From Eubacterium sp. (GTDB lineage Bacteria; Bacillota; Clostridia; Lachnospirales; Lachnospiraceae): a stretch of 64,000 bases of DNA. The translations under genes were made by a program, and so were the position numbers. This document shows, piece by piece, positions 40,939 to 49,889 of this stretch. The stretch lies in contig JAEFAB010000040.1 in NCBI GenBank assembly GCA_016292095.1, forward strand, positions 54,542-118,541. The letters are read 5' to 3'. Below the pieces are notes generated by a model that did no database searches, was not told the origin of the DNA, and was given only the letters and a program-made list of their open reading frames with translations. Every line of letters begins with the position of its first letter. Position 1 is the stretch's first letter.

Positions 40939-43827
40939 CTATTTTACAGTAACCTTAACTTTTTTGCTAAAGCCATTCTGTACGTAAACATAGATATGAC
41001 ATGTTCCCTTCGCTTTTCCTCGAATAACACCTTTCTTCGTTACAGTTGCAATCTTTTTATTATCGCTTTCGTATCGAACTGTCCTATGTTCTTTAATACG
41101 TATCTTTTTAGATGCAGATATTGCTTTGCCTTTCAATTTGATTTTTTTGCCTTTCGTCAGGGTTACTTTATTCTTGTTCACAGTAACCTTGTTAGCATTT
41201 CCATTCTTTCCGCCTAATGTAGCAATATGCGCCATCTTTGAAATGGAAAGAACCTTTCCTTTCTTGTTCAGTGCTATAACAACAAACTTATAATAAGTTC
41301 CCTTTTTCAGTTTTTTAAGTGTATACGCAGTCTTCTTCGTTTCTGCCAACTTCTTGCATTTTCTAGTACGTCCACACTTACTATAATAAACTACGTACTT
41401 CTTAGCACCTTTCAGCTTCTTCCATCGGATTTTAATGGATTTCTTCCCAACTTTTTTCTGTTTTAACTGAAGAACATGATATTTTGAACCCTTGACATCT
41501 TTCTCATTGTCAATCACTTGAGCCGTTGATGTTTCAACGTTCTTCTGTGTGGTAGGTTCTTCTGTAACAGGCGTTGTTGTATTTTCTTCCGTAGTTGGTT
41601 CAGTAGAAGATTCCTCTCCACCTGTAACTGTGAAATTGGCCTGAACCACATTACTTTTTGTATACCGAGCATCTTCAATAAACTGAGCCTGAACCGTATA
41701 ATTGTCTGCCGACAAATTCTCCAATGGAATCTGCGCTAATCCTTCGACAGCCTCCACCGTTCTATTTTCACTAAAACTACCATTGTAATTGAATACTTCA
41801 ATTGCAATATTACCATTGATTAATTTGCCTCTCTTATCAGCTGCATCAATATTAACCAAAACAACATCTTCTTCCGGAATGTTTTCTGCCGTAATATTCA
41901 GTTCCGGTTTTGCTTTAACAATTGTTAAAGCATTTGAAACACTTGCATTGTGATTATATTTATTTCCTGAATAATCAACATCTAAGAAATAATTACCCAC
42001 AGGTAACTCCGATATTTCAACATATGCCCTTCCATCAATTGGACGTACACTCTGCTGAAATACTGTATCATTTGTAGTCACGTTTTTAATGTTCACTGCA
42101 ACACTGGCATTCCCATCGACATCATACATATAACCACCATAACTAACGTTTAGATTCGTTAAGTTGATCCCTATTGTTTGATTTTCTCCATACTCCAGAC
42201 ATTCTTTTGCATCAACAGCTAACCCTTTAAATATTTTCCGAATAATCTGCACCGGAAATTCTATGCTTGCCGAATTATAATTGTCATCCCCATCATATAT
42301 AATTGATGCATTATAAATTCCCTCTGGGAAACCAATAGCAGAAATCTCAGCCTTTCCATCCTTAATTCCAGGAGTACATATAACATCGCCCCCCATTTTA
42401 AATGTGAAGTTTCCGGTAGCATTTTCAGCAGTGGTTGCTATTATATTGAAACCATCTTCTTCTGTACCCAAACATCCATCCGGCTGATCAATAATGATTG
42501 TAGTATTGCCTTTATTAACAGTAAGATTTGTTACAAAATCACTACCCCAATGTAAATCATCTCCGAGATAAACAGCACGAATAAAATGGTCTCCAATAGA
42601 AAGTCCTTCGATTTCAACATGACTAACTCCATCGACCAACTCTCCTTCATAGGATTCTTCCATAGTACCATTATAAACCTTATGCCGCTCTTCATCATAG
42701 TAAAAATTGTCATCGTTATAAACTTCTATAGTGACGTTCCCGGTCACATTTTCTGAGTTCACAGTAACATTAATCACTCCCGGCTCACCATAATAAAAAT
42801 CCTCCATCTCCAGTGCGATATTTGTTTGATATTTCTCAATTTCCAAAAATGAAAAACTCTGTGACGGAGCATGGCTCTCATCCCCTGCGTAAGTAGCTAT
42901 CGCACAATAGTTTCCTCCTGATACTCTCGGAACCGTGACATTTCCTTTTCCATCTGTCAGTGGCACATTGTACCGTTCTATCAAACTATCGATTCCCATC
43001 TCTTCATAACTGAGGTTCCCCTCATACAATGAAATTGTTGGTATTTCATTGTACATTACGTTTGCAAGTGCTTCTTCCGCTAACATTTCTATTGTTTCTT
43101 CAAATAATACACTATCTTTTATAGAATAGATTTCCATATCGACACTGCCGGTCATATTACGATCATCCATTGTAATATTCAACACAACATCATCACCGGA
43201 GAAAAAGCTAGAATCGTGTTCCACAGAAAGAAATGTTGGTATTCTATGGTCTGTTACATTGCAGTAAAGAAAATCATCAGGATAATGATATTCAGAAACA
43301 TTAGAAATTCCCATTGGGACGGGAGCTAAAACGCGATTCTTTGATACGCTTTGAATTTCTTTTTTAGGGAGTTCAACAGTTTGAACTGTGTAATTTCCTT
43401 TAACCTGTTCGCCGTCGCCATCAAAGAATACACAATTCTTTAAAAAGATATCCACGGATTCGCTTTCTTCATTTACAATACATGGATTCGCGTAATTTAC
43501 AAACGGAATGTTTTCAAATGTAATTTGACCTTCTCCATATACGTGAATTCCATAGTTGGTGTAATCCATACTAATGATATCTTTTCCATCTGCTGAATAC
43601 ACTCTTACATTCTGCCCTTTTTTCAACGTCACTTCGATATCCGACGTTGCCACAATCGGCTCATCTTCGTCAAGGTATATTTCCGTCTCTCCGCTTTCCA
43701 AAGCTTCCTTCAACTGTTCCCAGGTAGAAATCCCCTCTGTCGTGGCATAAGTATTTACCGGAAATATTGATAATACCAATGCGAAGGTTAATATGTAAGA
43801 CAGCATAACCGAAATCGTCTTTTTCAT
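40939..43827 (-). CDS. Secreted Ig-like-repeat protein extremely rich in N-X-S/T sequons, basic C-terminal Fn3/Big2-like region
   Basis: Signal peptide MKKTISVMLSYILTFALVLSIFPVNTYA; GGAGGTG SD before ATG at 43827; repeated GNxTV / YSGDxxYN Ig-like motifs; 30 sequons counted by hand. Confidence 0.88.
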   Translation of the reverse strand: MKKTISVMLSYILTFALVLSIFPVNTYATTEGISTWEQLKEALESGETEIYLDEDEPIVATSDIEVTLKKGQNVRVYSADGKDIISMDYTNYGIHVYGEGQITFENIPFVNYANPCIVNEESESVDIFLKNCVFFDGDGEQVKGNYTVQTVELPKKEIQSVSKNRVLAPVPMGISNVSEYHYPDDFLYCNVTDHRIPTFLSVEHDSSFFSGDDVVLNITMDDRNMTGSVDMEIYSIKDSVLFEETIEMLAEEALANVMYNEIPTISLYEGNLSYEEMGIDSLIERYNVPLTDGKGNVTVPRVSGGNYCAIATYAGDESHAPSQSFSFLEIEKYQTNIALEMEDFYYGEPGVINVTVNSENVTGNVTIEVYNDDNFYYDEERHKVYNGTMEESYEGELVDGVSHVEIEGLSIGDHFIRAVYLGDDLHWGSDFVTNLTVNKGNTTIIIDQPDGCLGTEEDGFNIIATTAENATGNFTFKMGGDVICTPGIKDGKAEISAIGFPEGIYNASIIYDGDDNYNSASIEFPVQIIRKIFKGLAVDAKECLEYGENQTIGINLTNLNVSYGGYMYDVDGNASVAVNIKNVTTNDTVFQQSVRPIDGRAYVEISELPVGNYFLDVDYSGNKYNHNASVSNALTIVKAKPELNITAENIPEEDVVLVNIDAADKRGKLINGNIAIEVFNYNGSFSENRTVEAVEGLAQIPLENLSADNYTVQAQFIEDARYTKSNVVQANFTVTGGEESSTEPTTEENTTTPVTEEPTTQKNVETSTAQVIDNEKDVKGSKYHVLQLKQKKVGKKSIKIRWKKLKGAKKYVVYYSKCGRTRKCKKLAETKKTAYTLKKLKKGTYYKFVVIALNKKGKVLSISKMAHIATLGGKNGNANKVTVNKNKVTLTKGKKIKLKGKAISASKKIRIKEHRTVRYESDNKKIATVTKKGVIRGKAKGTCHIYVYVQNGFSKKVKVTVK

Positions 43828-43889
43828 TTTTTCACCTCCAAAAAATCTATAAATCACTTTGTTTTCTATTAAATCTCATACATACGTCT

Positions 43890-43919
43890 ATTGTAACGCG
43901 AAGGATAGCTAACCGTCAA
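43890..43919 (-). promoter_or_regulatory. Strong sigma-A-like promoter of the glycosylation locus
   Basis: TTGACG (43919-43914), 18-nt spacer, TACAAT (43895-43890). Confidence 0.75.
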
Positions 43920-43921
43920 TA

Positions 43922-43949
43922 AAAAACACTTCCCTTTCGAGAAGTGTTT
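43922..43949 (-). terminator. Terminator after the DUF3800 gene
   Basis: AAAACACTT...AAGTGTTTT stem followed by T-rich sequence on the minus strand. Confidence 0.75.
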
Positions 43950-43955
43950 TCCTTT

Positions 43956-44687
43956 TTACAAGAATAATTTCGTATCATATGTATTTGGGAACAGAAAAAT
44001 ATTTCCTCCAATCAGTTTATCTTTTAGCATAGCCACTGTTTCCCTACTGATTTCATCATGTTTTTCCAAATTTCTGTAAAAGGTATTCGCAATAAAATCC
44101 ACCAATTGAATCATGGAATGTTGTTTGGAATCCACATATTCTACATTAAAATGGTCACATAACGGATGGTACACAGTAAATTGCTGTTCCAAATAATCAT
44201 CTAAGGTATACCGGGTATCTGTTGCAATATTTTGCTCATCAATCATCAAATTCATCGCATTAACATTCACTGCATAAGCACTTTTATTACGAAAATAATT
44301 GTCTAAAAATAACTGAAGAACATAGTTAAAGGTTCTGGCATGATTTCTAATAAATTCATCCGTAGTATGATCATTATTAATCACAATAATTCCCAGTTCA
44401 AAATCCTCACCACAATTTCTTAGTATCCTGTCATAAATCGGTTTTTTTCGATTTTCGGAGACTTCAGAACCTTTAATTTCATTACTTTTATCCATTAGAT
44501 GCTGAAATTTAGGCTTCTTTAACAAAGAGGCAATTCCTTTACGAAACTGTCTCTTTATTTTCGTAGAATCTTTGGTAAATAACATTGCCATTACAAAATA
44601 TTGATTTTGGGATACTTTTGTTTTGGTAATGCTTCCCGATTCATCAATAAAAACATTCACATCTGTTTTATTCTGTGCTTCCTGCAT
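43956..44687 (-). CDS. DUF3800 domain protein
   Basis: VNVFIDESGSITKTKVSQNQYFVMAML N-terminal motif; C-terminal VDSKQHSMIQLVDFIANTFYRN. Confidence 0.82.
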   Translation of the reverse strand: MQEAQNKTDVNVFIDESGSITKTKVSQNQYFVMAMLFTKDSTKIKRQFRKGIASLLKKPKFQHLMDKSNEIKGSEVSENRKKPIYDRILRNCGEDFELGIIVINNDHTTDEFIRNHARTFNYVLQLFLDNYFRNKSAYAVNVNAMNLMIDEQNIATDTRYTLDDYLEQQFTVYHPLCDHFNVEYVDSKQHSMIQLVDFIANTFYRNLEKHDEISRETVAMLKDKLIGGNIFLFPNTYDTKLFL

Positions 44688-44720
44688 TCTGCCCCCTTAA
44701 GTATGTCTCATCCGATTCGC

Positions 44721-45872
44721 TTATTTCTTGAAGAATTTTTTCTTTTGTTTTTCCTGTGGTTCATCAGAGAATTCCTTTAAAGTATTTCCTGAAATCTCAT
44801 CAAATTTTCTGAGCAATTCTTTTTGCTCGCTGTTTAGGTGCGTTGGCACCTGAACTACCAATGTGGTGTACTGATTTCCCAATGCCTGCATGTTATGCAC
44901 ATGTGGCATTCCCTTGCCTTTCAGTCTAACACGGGTTCCTGTTTGTGTTCCCGGCTTGATAGTCGTTTTCACATCACCATAAACAGTATTCACACGGACA
45001 TCTCCACCTAAAGCAGCCTGCGCGAAAGAAATGTATGTTGTATTGTAAATATCCATTCCTTCACGCTTGAATTCTCTGCTTGGAATAACACGGACATCCA
45101 CTAATAAATCTCCACGTGGTCCACCGTTCTTTCCCGGTTCCCCTTCTCCGTTCACACGAATTCTGTTCATATCATCAATTCCTGCAGGAATATCTACCGG
45201 AATAGTCTTTCGAATCTGCTTATATCCCGCACCGTAACAATCGGTACATTTCTCTTTGACAATCTTTCCTTCTCCGTGACAGTTTGGACAAGTATCTACA
45301 GACTGCATCATTCCAAATAAAGTCTGACGCTTTGTTACATACTGTCCGGTACCATTACACTGCGTACAGGTTTCCGGTGATGTTCCCGGTTTTGCTCCGG
45401 TACCGTTACAAGTCTTACAGGTATCCTTAAAGTTTATAGAGACATTTTTCTGACATCCTGTAACAGATTCTTCAAAAGTAATGGTAACACCCACACGAAC
45501 ATCAGAACCACGCATTGGTCCATTATTGTTTCGTCTGCTTCTTCCTCCACCGAAGATATCGCCGAAGATATCACCAAAACCACCACCGAAAATATCACCA
45601 AAGTCAAAGCTGCTGAAATCAAAGCCACCGGCACCGCCTGCACCGCCTTCAAAGGCAGCATGACCAAATTGATCGTACTGGCGTCTCTTTTCTGCGTCAC
45701 TTAACACAGCATACGCTTCGGATGCTTCTTTAAATTTTGCAGCGGCTTCTTCTCCCGGGTTTGCATCCGGGTGATACTTCTTCGCCAACTGTCTATATGC
45801 TTTTTTAATTGTAGCGTCATCTGCGTTTCGATCAACACCTAACACTTCATAATAATCTCTTTTATCTGCCAT
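44721..45872 (-). CDS. dnaJ: Chaperone DnaJ
   Basis: [36 protein letters not shown]; four CxxCxGxG zinc repeats. Start corrected to 45872. Confidence 0.97.
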   Translation of the reverse strand: MADKRDYYEVLGVDRNADDATIKKAYRQLAKKYHPDANPGEEAAAKFKEASEAYAVLSDAEKRRQYDQFGHAAFEGGAGGAGGFDFSSFDFGDIFGGGFGDIFGDIFGGGRSRRNNNGPMRGSDVRVGVTITFEESVTGCQKNVSINFKDTCKTCNGTGAKPGTSPETCTQCNGTGQYVTKRQTLFGMMQSVDTCPNCHGEGKIVKEKCTDCYGAGYKQIRKTIPVDIPAGIDDMNRIRVNGEGEPGKNGGPRGDLLVDVRVIPSREFKREGMDIYNTTYISFAQAALGGDVRVNTVYGDVKTTIKPGTQTGTRVRLKGKGMPHVHNMQALGNQYTTLVVQVPTHLNSEQKELLRKFDEISGNTLKEFSDEPQEKQKKKFFKK

Positions 45873-46006
45873 TTTTCTATCCTTTTTCATCCTGACCCCT
45901 GTACGGGGCTCTTTTCCTTTATTGCAGGAACACCCGTCAGACAAAAATCCGACGGGGTCCCTTTTTTATTATTCATTGTTCCCTGCATAACAGGGTTCTA
46001 TCTGTT

Positions 46007-47878
46007 TTATACTTCTGTGAATTCTCCATCCACTACATCATCATCAGGATTTGTATTTCCACCTGTGAATCCGCTCATATCAGGACCTGCACCCTGAGCG
46101 CCTGCTGCGCCCTGAGCCTGCTGATACATCTGAGCAAATAACTGCTGTGCAGAGTTCATTAATTTTTCTTTTCCAGCTTTTAACTCTTCTACCTGTGCGT
46201 CTGTAATTTCAGCACCTTCTGCACAACCTGCAATGGTAGCTTTTAAAGCATCAATGTCAGCCTGAACCGCCTGCTTGTCAGCATCAGAAAGTTTATCGCC
46301 TGCTTCATTCATAGCCTGTTCTGTCTGGTTTACGATAGAATCAGCTTCGTTCTTAGCATCAATTGCTTCCTTACGCTTCTTGTCAGCTGCTTCATATTCT
46401 GCAGCTTCCTTAACAGCCTTATCGATATCTTCATCAGACATGTTTGATCCTGCTGTAATTGTAATGTGCTGTTCCTTACCTGTTCCTAAATCCTTAGCAG
46501 ATACGTTTACGATACCGTTTGCATCAATATCAAAAGTAACTTCAATCTGTGGAACCCCTCTCTTTGCTGGTGGGATACCATCTAAACGGAACTGTCCAAG
46601 ACTCTTATTGTCTCTTGCAAACTGTCTTTCACCCTGTACTACATTGATGTCAACAGCAGTCTGATTATCTGCTGCTGTTGAGAAAATCTGGCTTTTCTTT
46701 GTAGGGATTGTTGTATTTCTTTCAATTAATCTTGTTGCAATTCCACCCATTGTTTCAATAGATAATGAAAGTGGAGTTACATCAAGAAGAAGGATTTCTC
46801 CTGCACCTTCGTCACCTGCAAGCTTACCACCCTGAATAGAAGCACCAACGGCTACACATTCATCAGGGTTCATCTTCTTAGAAGGTTCATGTCCTGTAAG
46901 CTGTTTTACTTTATCCTGTACAGCAGGAATTCTTGTAGAACCACCTACTAATAATACCTTTGAAAGTTCTGAAGCAGTGATTCCTGCATCCTTTAATGCA
47001 TTCTGAACAGGAATTGCTGTTCTTTCTACTAAATCTCTTGTTAATTCATCAAATTTAGCCTTTGTTAATGTCATATTTAAATGCTGTGGACCTTCTGCTG
47101 TAGCAGTGATGAACGGAATGCTGATTTCTACCTGTGTTGCTGTAGAAAGTTTCTTCTTTGCATCTTCTGCTTCTGCTTTTACTCGTTCCATTGCCATCTT
47201 ATCGCTAGAAAGGTCAACACCTGTCTGAGCCTTAAAATCTGCAACCATGTAGTCCATGATCTTCTTATCAAAGTCATCACCACCCAATTTGTTATCACCG
47301 GATGTTGCTAATACTTCGATAACGCCATCACCGATTTCGATAACGGATACGTCGAATGTACCACCACCTAAATCGTATACCATAATTTTCTGTTCGCCTT
47401 CATTATCAAGACCATAAGCCAAAGCTGCTGCAGTTGGTTCGTTGATAATTCTCTTAACTTCCAAACCTGCAATCTTACCTGCGTCTTTTGTAGCCTGTCT
47501 CTGAGCATCGTTGAAGTAAGCAGGAACTGTGATAACAGCTTCTGTTACTTTTTCACCAAGATAAGCTTCGGCGTCAGCTTTTAATTTCTGAAGAATCATT
47601 GCTGAAATAGCCTGTGGTGTATAGGTCTTATCATCAATTGTTACTTTATAGTCTGTTCCCATATGTCTCTTGATGGAAGAAATTGTTCTGTCAGCATTTG
47701 TAACTGCCTGACGCTTTGCCAAATCTCCTACAAGTCTTTCTCCATCTTTCTTAAATCCAACAACGGATGGGGTTGTTCTTCCACCGTCTGCATTCGTGAT
47801 AACAGTAGGTTCTCCACCTTCCATAACTGCTACACAAGAGTTTGTTGTTCCTAAATCAATACCAATAATCTTTCCCAT
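46007..47878 (-). CDS. dnaK: Chaperone DnaK
   Basis: [40 protein letters not shown]. Confidence 0.98.
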   Translation of the reverse strand: MGKIIGIDLGTTNSCVAVMEGGEPTVITNADGGRTTPSVVGFKKDGERLVGDLAKRQAVTNADRTISSIKRHMGTDYKVTIDDKTYTPQAISAMILQKLKADAEAYLGEKVTEAVITVPAYFNDAQRQATKDAGKIAGLEVKRIINEPTAAALAYGLDNEGEQKIMVYDLGGGTFDVSVIEIGDGVIEVLATSGDNKLGGDDFDKKIMDYMVADFKAQTGVDLSSDKMAMERVKAEAEDAKKKLSTATQVEISIPFITATAEGPQHLNMTLTKAKFDELTRDLVERTAIPVQNALKDAGITASELSKVLLVGGSTRIPAVQDKVKQLTGHEPSKKMNPDECVAVGASIQGGKLAGDEGAGEILLLDVTPLSLSIETMGGIATRLIERNTTIPTKKSQIFSTAADNQTAVDINVVQGERQFARDNKSLGQFRLDGIPPAKRGVPQIEVTFDIDANGIVNVSAKDLGTGKEQHITITAGSNMSDEDIDKAVKEAAEYEAADKKRKEAIDAKNEADSIVNQTEQAMNEAGDKLSDADKQAVQADIDALKATIAGCAEGAEITDAQVEELKAGKEKLMNSAQQLFAQMYQQAQGAAGAQGAGPDMSGFTGGNTNPDDDVVDGEFTEV

Positions 47879-47955
47879 GATTTATTCCTCCTATAATCAA
47901 ATGATAATTCTTTTTAATTTATTTCAAACCGCTGGTTTTACCAATGCGATTATTT

Positions 47956-48561
47956 CTATTTTGTTACAACAGATACCATACTGTGGCGAATCACTGCACC
48001 TTTATAGGTGTATCCTTTCTGCAATTCCTGAGCAACGGTGTTTTCTTCCAGTTCCTCATTTTCCACCTGCATCACTGCATTGTGAAGTTCCGGATTAAAT
48101 TCCTTTCCTTCTGCCTCAATAGCTTCCACACCAATATCAACCAATGTTTTCGCCATCTGCTTGTAAATCATATCCATTCCCTGTCCTACCGGTGAAGCCA
48201 AGTCTTCTTCCGATAAAGAAGCAAGACCACGTTCAAAGTTATCCACCACCGGAAGAAACTTTTCAATTACGTTTCTGGCTCCCATATCAAACATGGAACT
48301 TTTTTCTTTTTCACTTCTGTTTCTGAAATTCTGAAATTCTGCAAAAAGTCTTTGATACTTATCATTCAGTTCATCGAACTTTACATCTTTTGGATCTTTG
48401 GAATCAGCTGCTTCTTCCTCTCCCTGTTCTTCTTCAGAACATTCTACAGCTTCTTCTGTTGCAGATTCTTCATTTACTTCAGTTGTTTCTTCAGTCGCTT
48501 CTGTTTCTACTGTCTCTTCCGCGTCCTGCAAAACATCTTTTTCCATCTTGTTTTCCTTCAT
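47956..48561 (-). CDS. grpE: Nucleotide exchange factor GrpE
   Basis: DKYQRLFAEFQNFRNRSEKEK; C-terminal ELQKGYTYKGAVIRHSMVSV. Confidence 0.95.
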   Translation of the reverse strand: MKENKMEKDVLQDAEETVETEATEETTEVNEESATEEAVECSEEEQGEEEAADSKDPKDVKFDELNDKYQRLFAEFQNFRNRSEKEKSSMFDMGARNVIEKFLPVVDNFERGLASLSEEDLASPVGQGMDMIYKQMAKTLVDIGVEAIEAEGKEFNPELHNAVMQVENEELEENTVAQELQKGYTYKGAVIRHSMVSVVTK

Positions 48562-48594
48562 TTCTAAAACCTTTCACACATTGCCTAAGCAATG

Positions 48595-49638
48595 CTAATC
48601 TTTCTTTTTATAGTTATCACTGAGCTGTTCTTTCACAGTTCTCAATGTTTCTACCACTTTGTCATAGTCCATACGCTTCGGACCGATAATACCAATGGTT
48701 CCTTTAAAGCCGTCTTCCAATTCATACGTTGCAGTTACCACACTGCAGTCTTTCATGGATTGTACCGGGCTTTCGCTTCCGATATATACCTGAATACCGG
48801 TTTCTTCATCCCCTTCGTTTAACAATTCTGTTAACTGGGATTTTTCTTCCAAGGTTGTCAATAACTGACTGGCTCTTTCCTTGTCACTCAACTCCGGATA
48901 TTTGAAAATGTTTGTAGCTCCGGAAGTATAAATCTTCAACTGCGACTCTGTTGCAATCGCCTCGGTTATTGCCTTTAACACATCATTGACTAAACCTTCT
49001 AACTCTCCCGCCTGAGAAGTCAATGCCGAGATTACTCCCAGATTAATCTCCTCTAATGCCAAGCCTGCCAATGCAGTATTCAGAGCAACATTCAATCGGA
49101 CAATCATTTCCTGATTAATATCCTGCTCTACTTTCAAAATTTTGTTTACCACATGGTTCTTATCAGAAACAACAGTACACAGAAGTTGCTTTTCTTCTAA
49201 CACGGAAAGCTGGATAAACTTGATTTTATTTCCCTGTGATTTTGGAGCAGAAACCATTGTAGCATAGTTGGTATTGTTTGCCAGTACTTTTGCCATATTC
49301 TGCAACAGGGTCTCCACCTTATCCACCTTCTCTAAAAGAAGGTCTTCCTTTTCTGTTACCCGTTTTTCTCTGTCATCCAGTTCTGACATCTTTTCTCTCA
49401 GCATGTTATCTACATAGAAACGATACCCTTTGTCTGTAGGAATACGACCAGCGGAAGTATGCGGCTGAACAATGTATCCCATTTCTTCCAAATCAGACAT
49501 TTCATTTCGAATGGTGGCAGAACTTAAATTCAAATCGGTAAACTTGGAAATAGTTCTGGAGCCAACCGGTTCACCGGTTTCTAAGTAGTTCTTTATCACT
49601 GCATTTAGAATTTTTTCTTTTCTTTCATTCAGTTCCAT
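48595..49638 (-). CDS. hrcA: Heat-inducible transcription repressor HrcA
   Basis: MELNERKEKILNAVIKNYLETGEPVGSRTISK; start at 49638 behind GGAGG. Confidence 0.95.
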   Translation of the reverse strand: MELNERKEKILNAVIKNYLETGEPVGSRTISKFTDLNLSSATIRNEMSDLEEMGYIVQPHTSAGRIPTDKGYRFYVDNMLREKMSELDDREKRVTEKEDLLLEKVDKVETLLQNMAKVLANNTNYATMVSAPKSQGNKIKFIQLSVLEEKQLLCTVVSDKNHVVNKILKVEQDINQEMIVRLNVALNTALAGLALEEINLGVISALTSQAGELEGLVNDVLKAITEAIATESQLKIYTSGATNIFKYPELSDKERASQLLTTLEEKSQLTELLNEGDEETGIQVYIGSESPVQSMKDCSVVTATYELEDGFKGTIGIIGPKRMDYDKVVETLRTVKEQLSDNYKKKD

Positions 49639-49658
49639 AACTACCTCCTTACATTTTA

Positions 49659-49685
49659 TTAGCACTCACTTTTTTCGAGTGCTAA
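49659..49685. promoter_or_regulatory. CIRCE operator (HrcA binding site)
   Basis: Exact TTAGCACTC-N9-GAGTGCTAA upstream of hrcA. Confidence 0.97.
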
Positions 49686-49889
49686 TCGTTGTGTAACCTT
49701 AATATAGCCCCCTTGGGATAAATTGTCAACAGTTATTTCTTTAATTTATGTGATTTTTTTCTAAGAAACGCGCCCAGTATAATTCTCTTTTCACTTTCAA
49801 TGCGACATTTTTTCTTCCCTGTTGAAATTACTAATAGATATGTTATTCTAATAGATACCTAAAACAAACTATAAAAATGGAGTTTTTCT

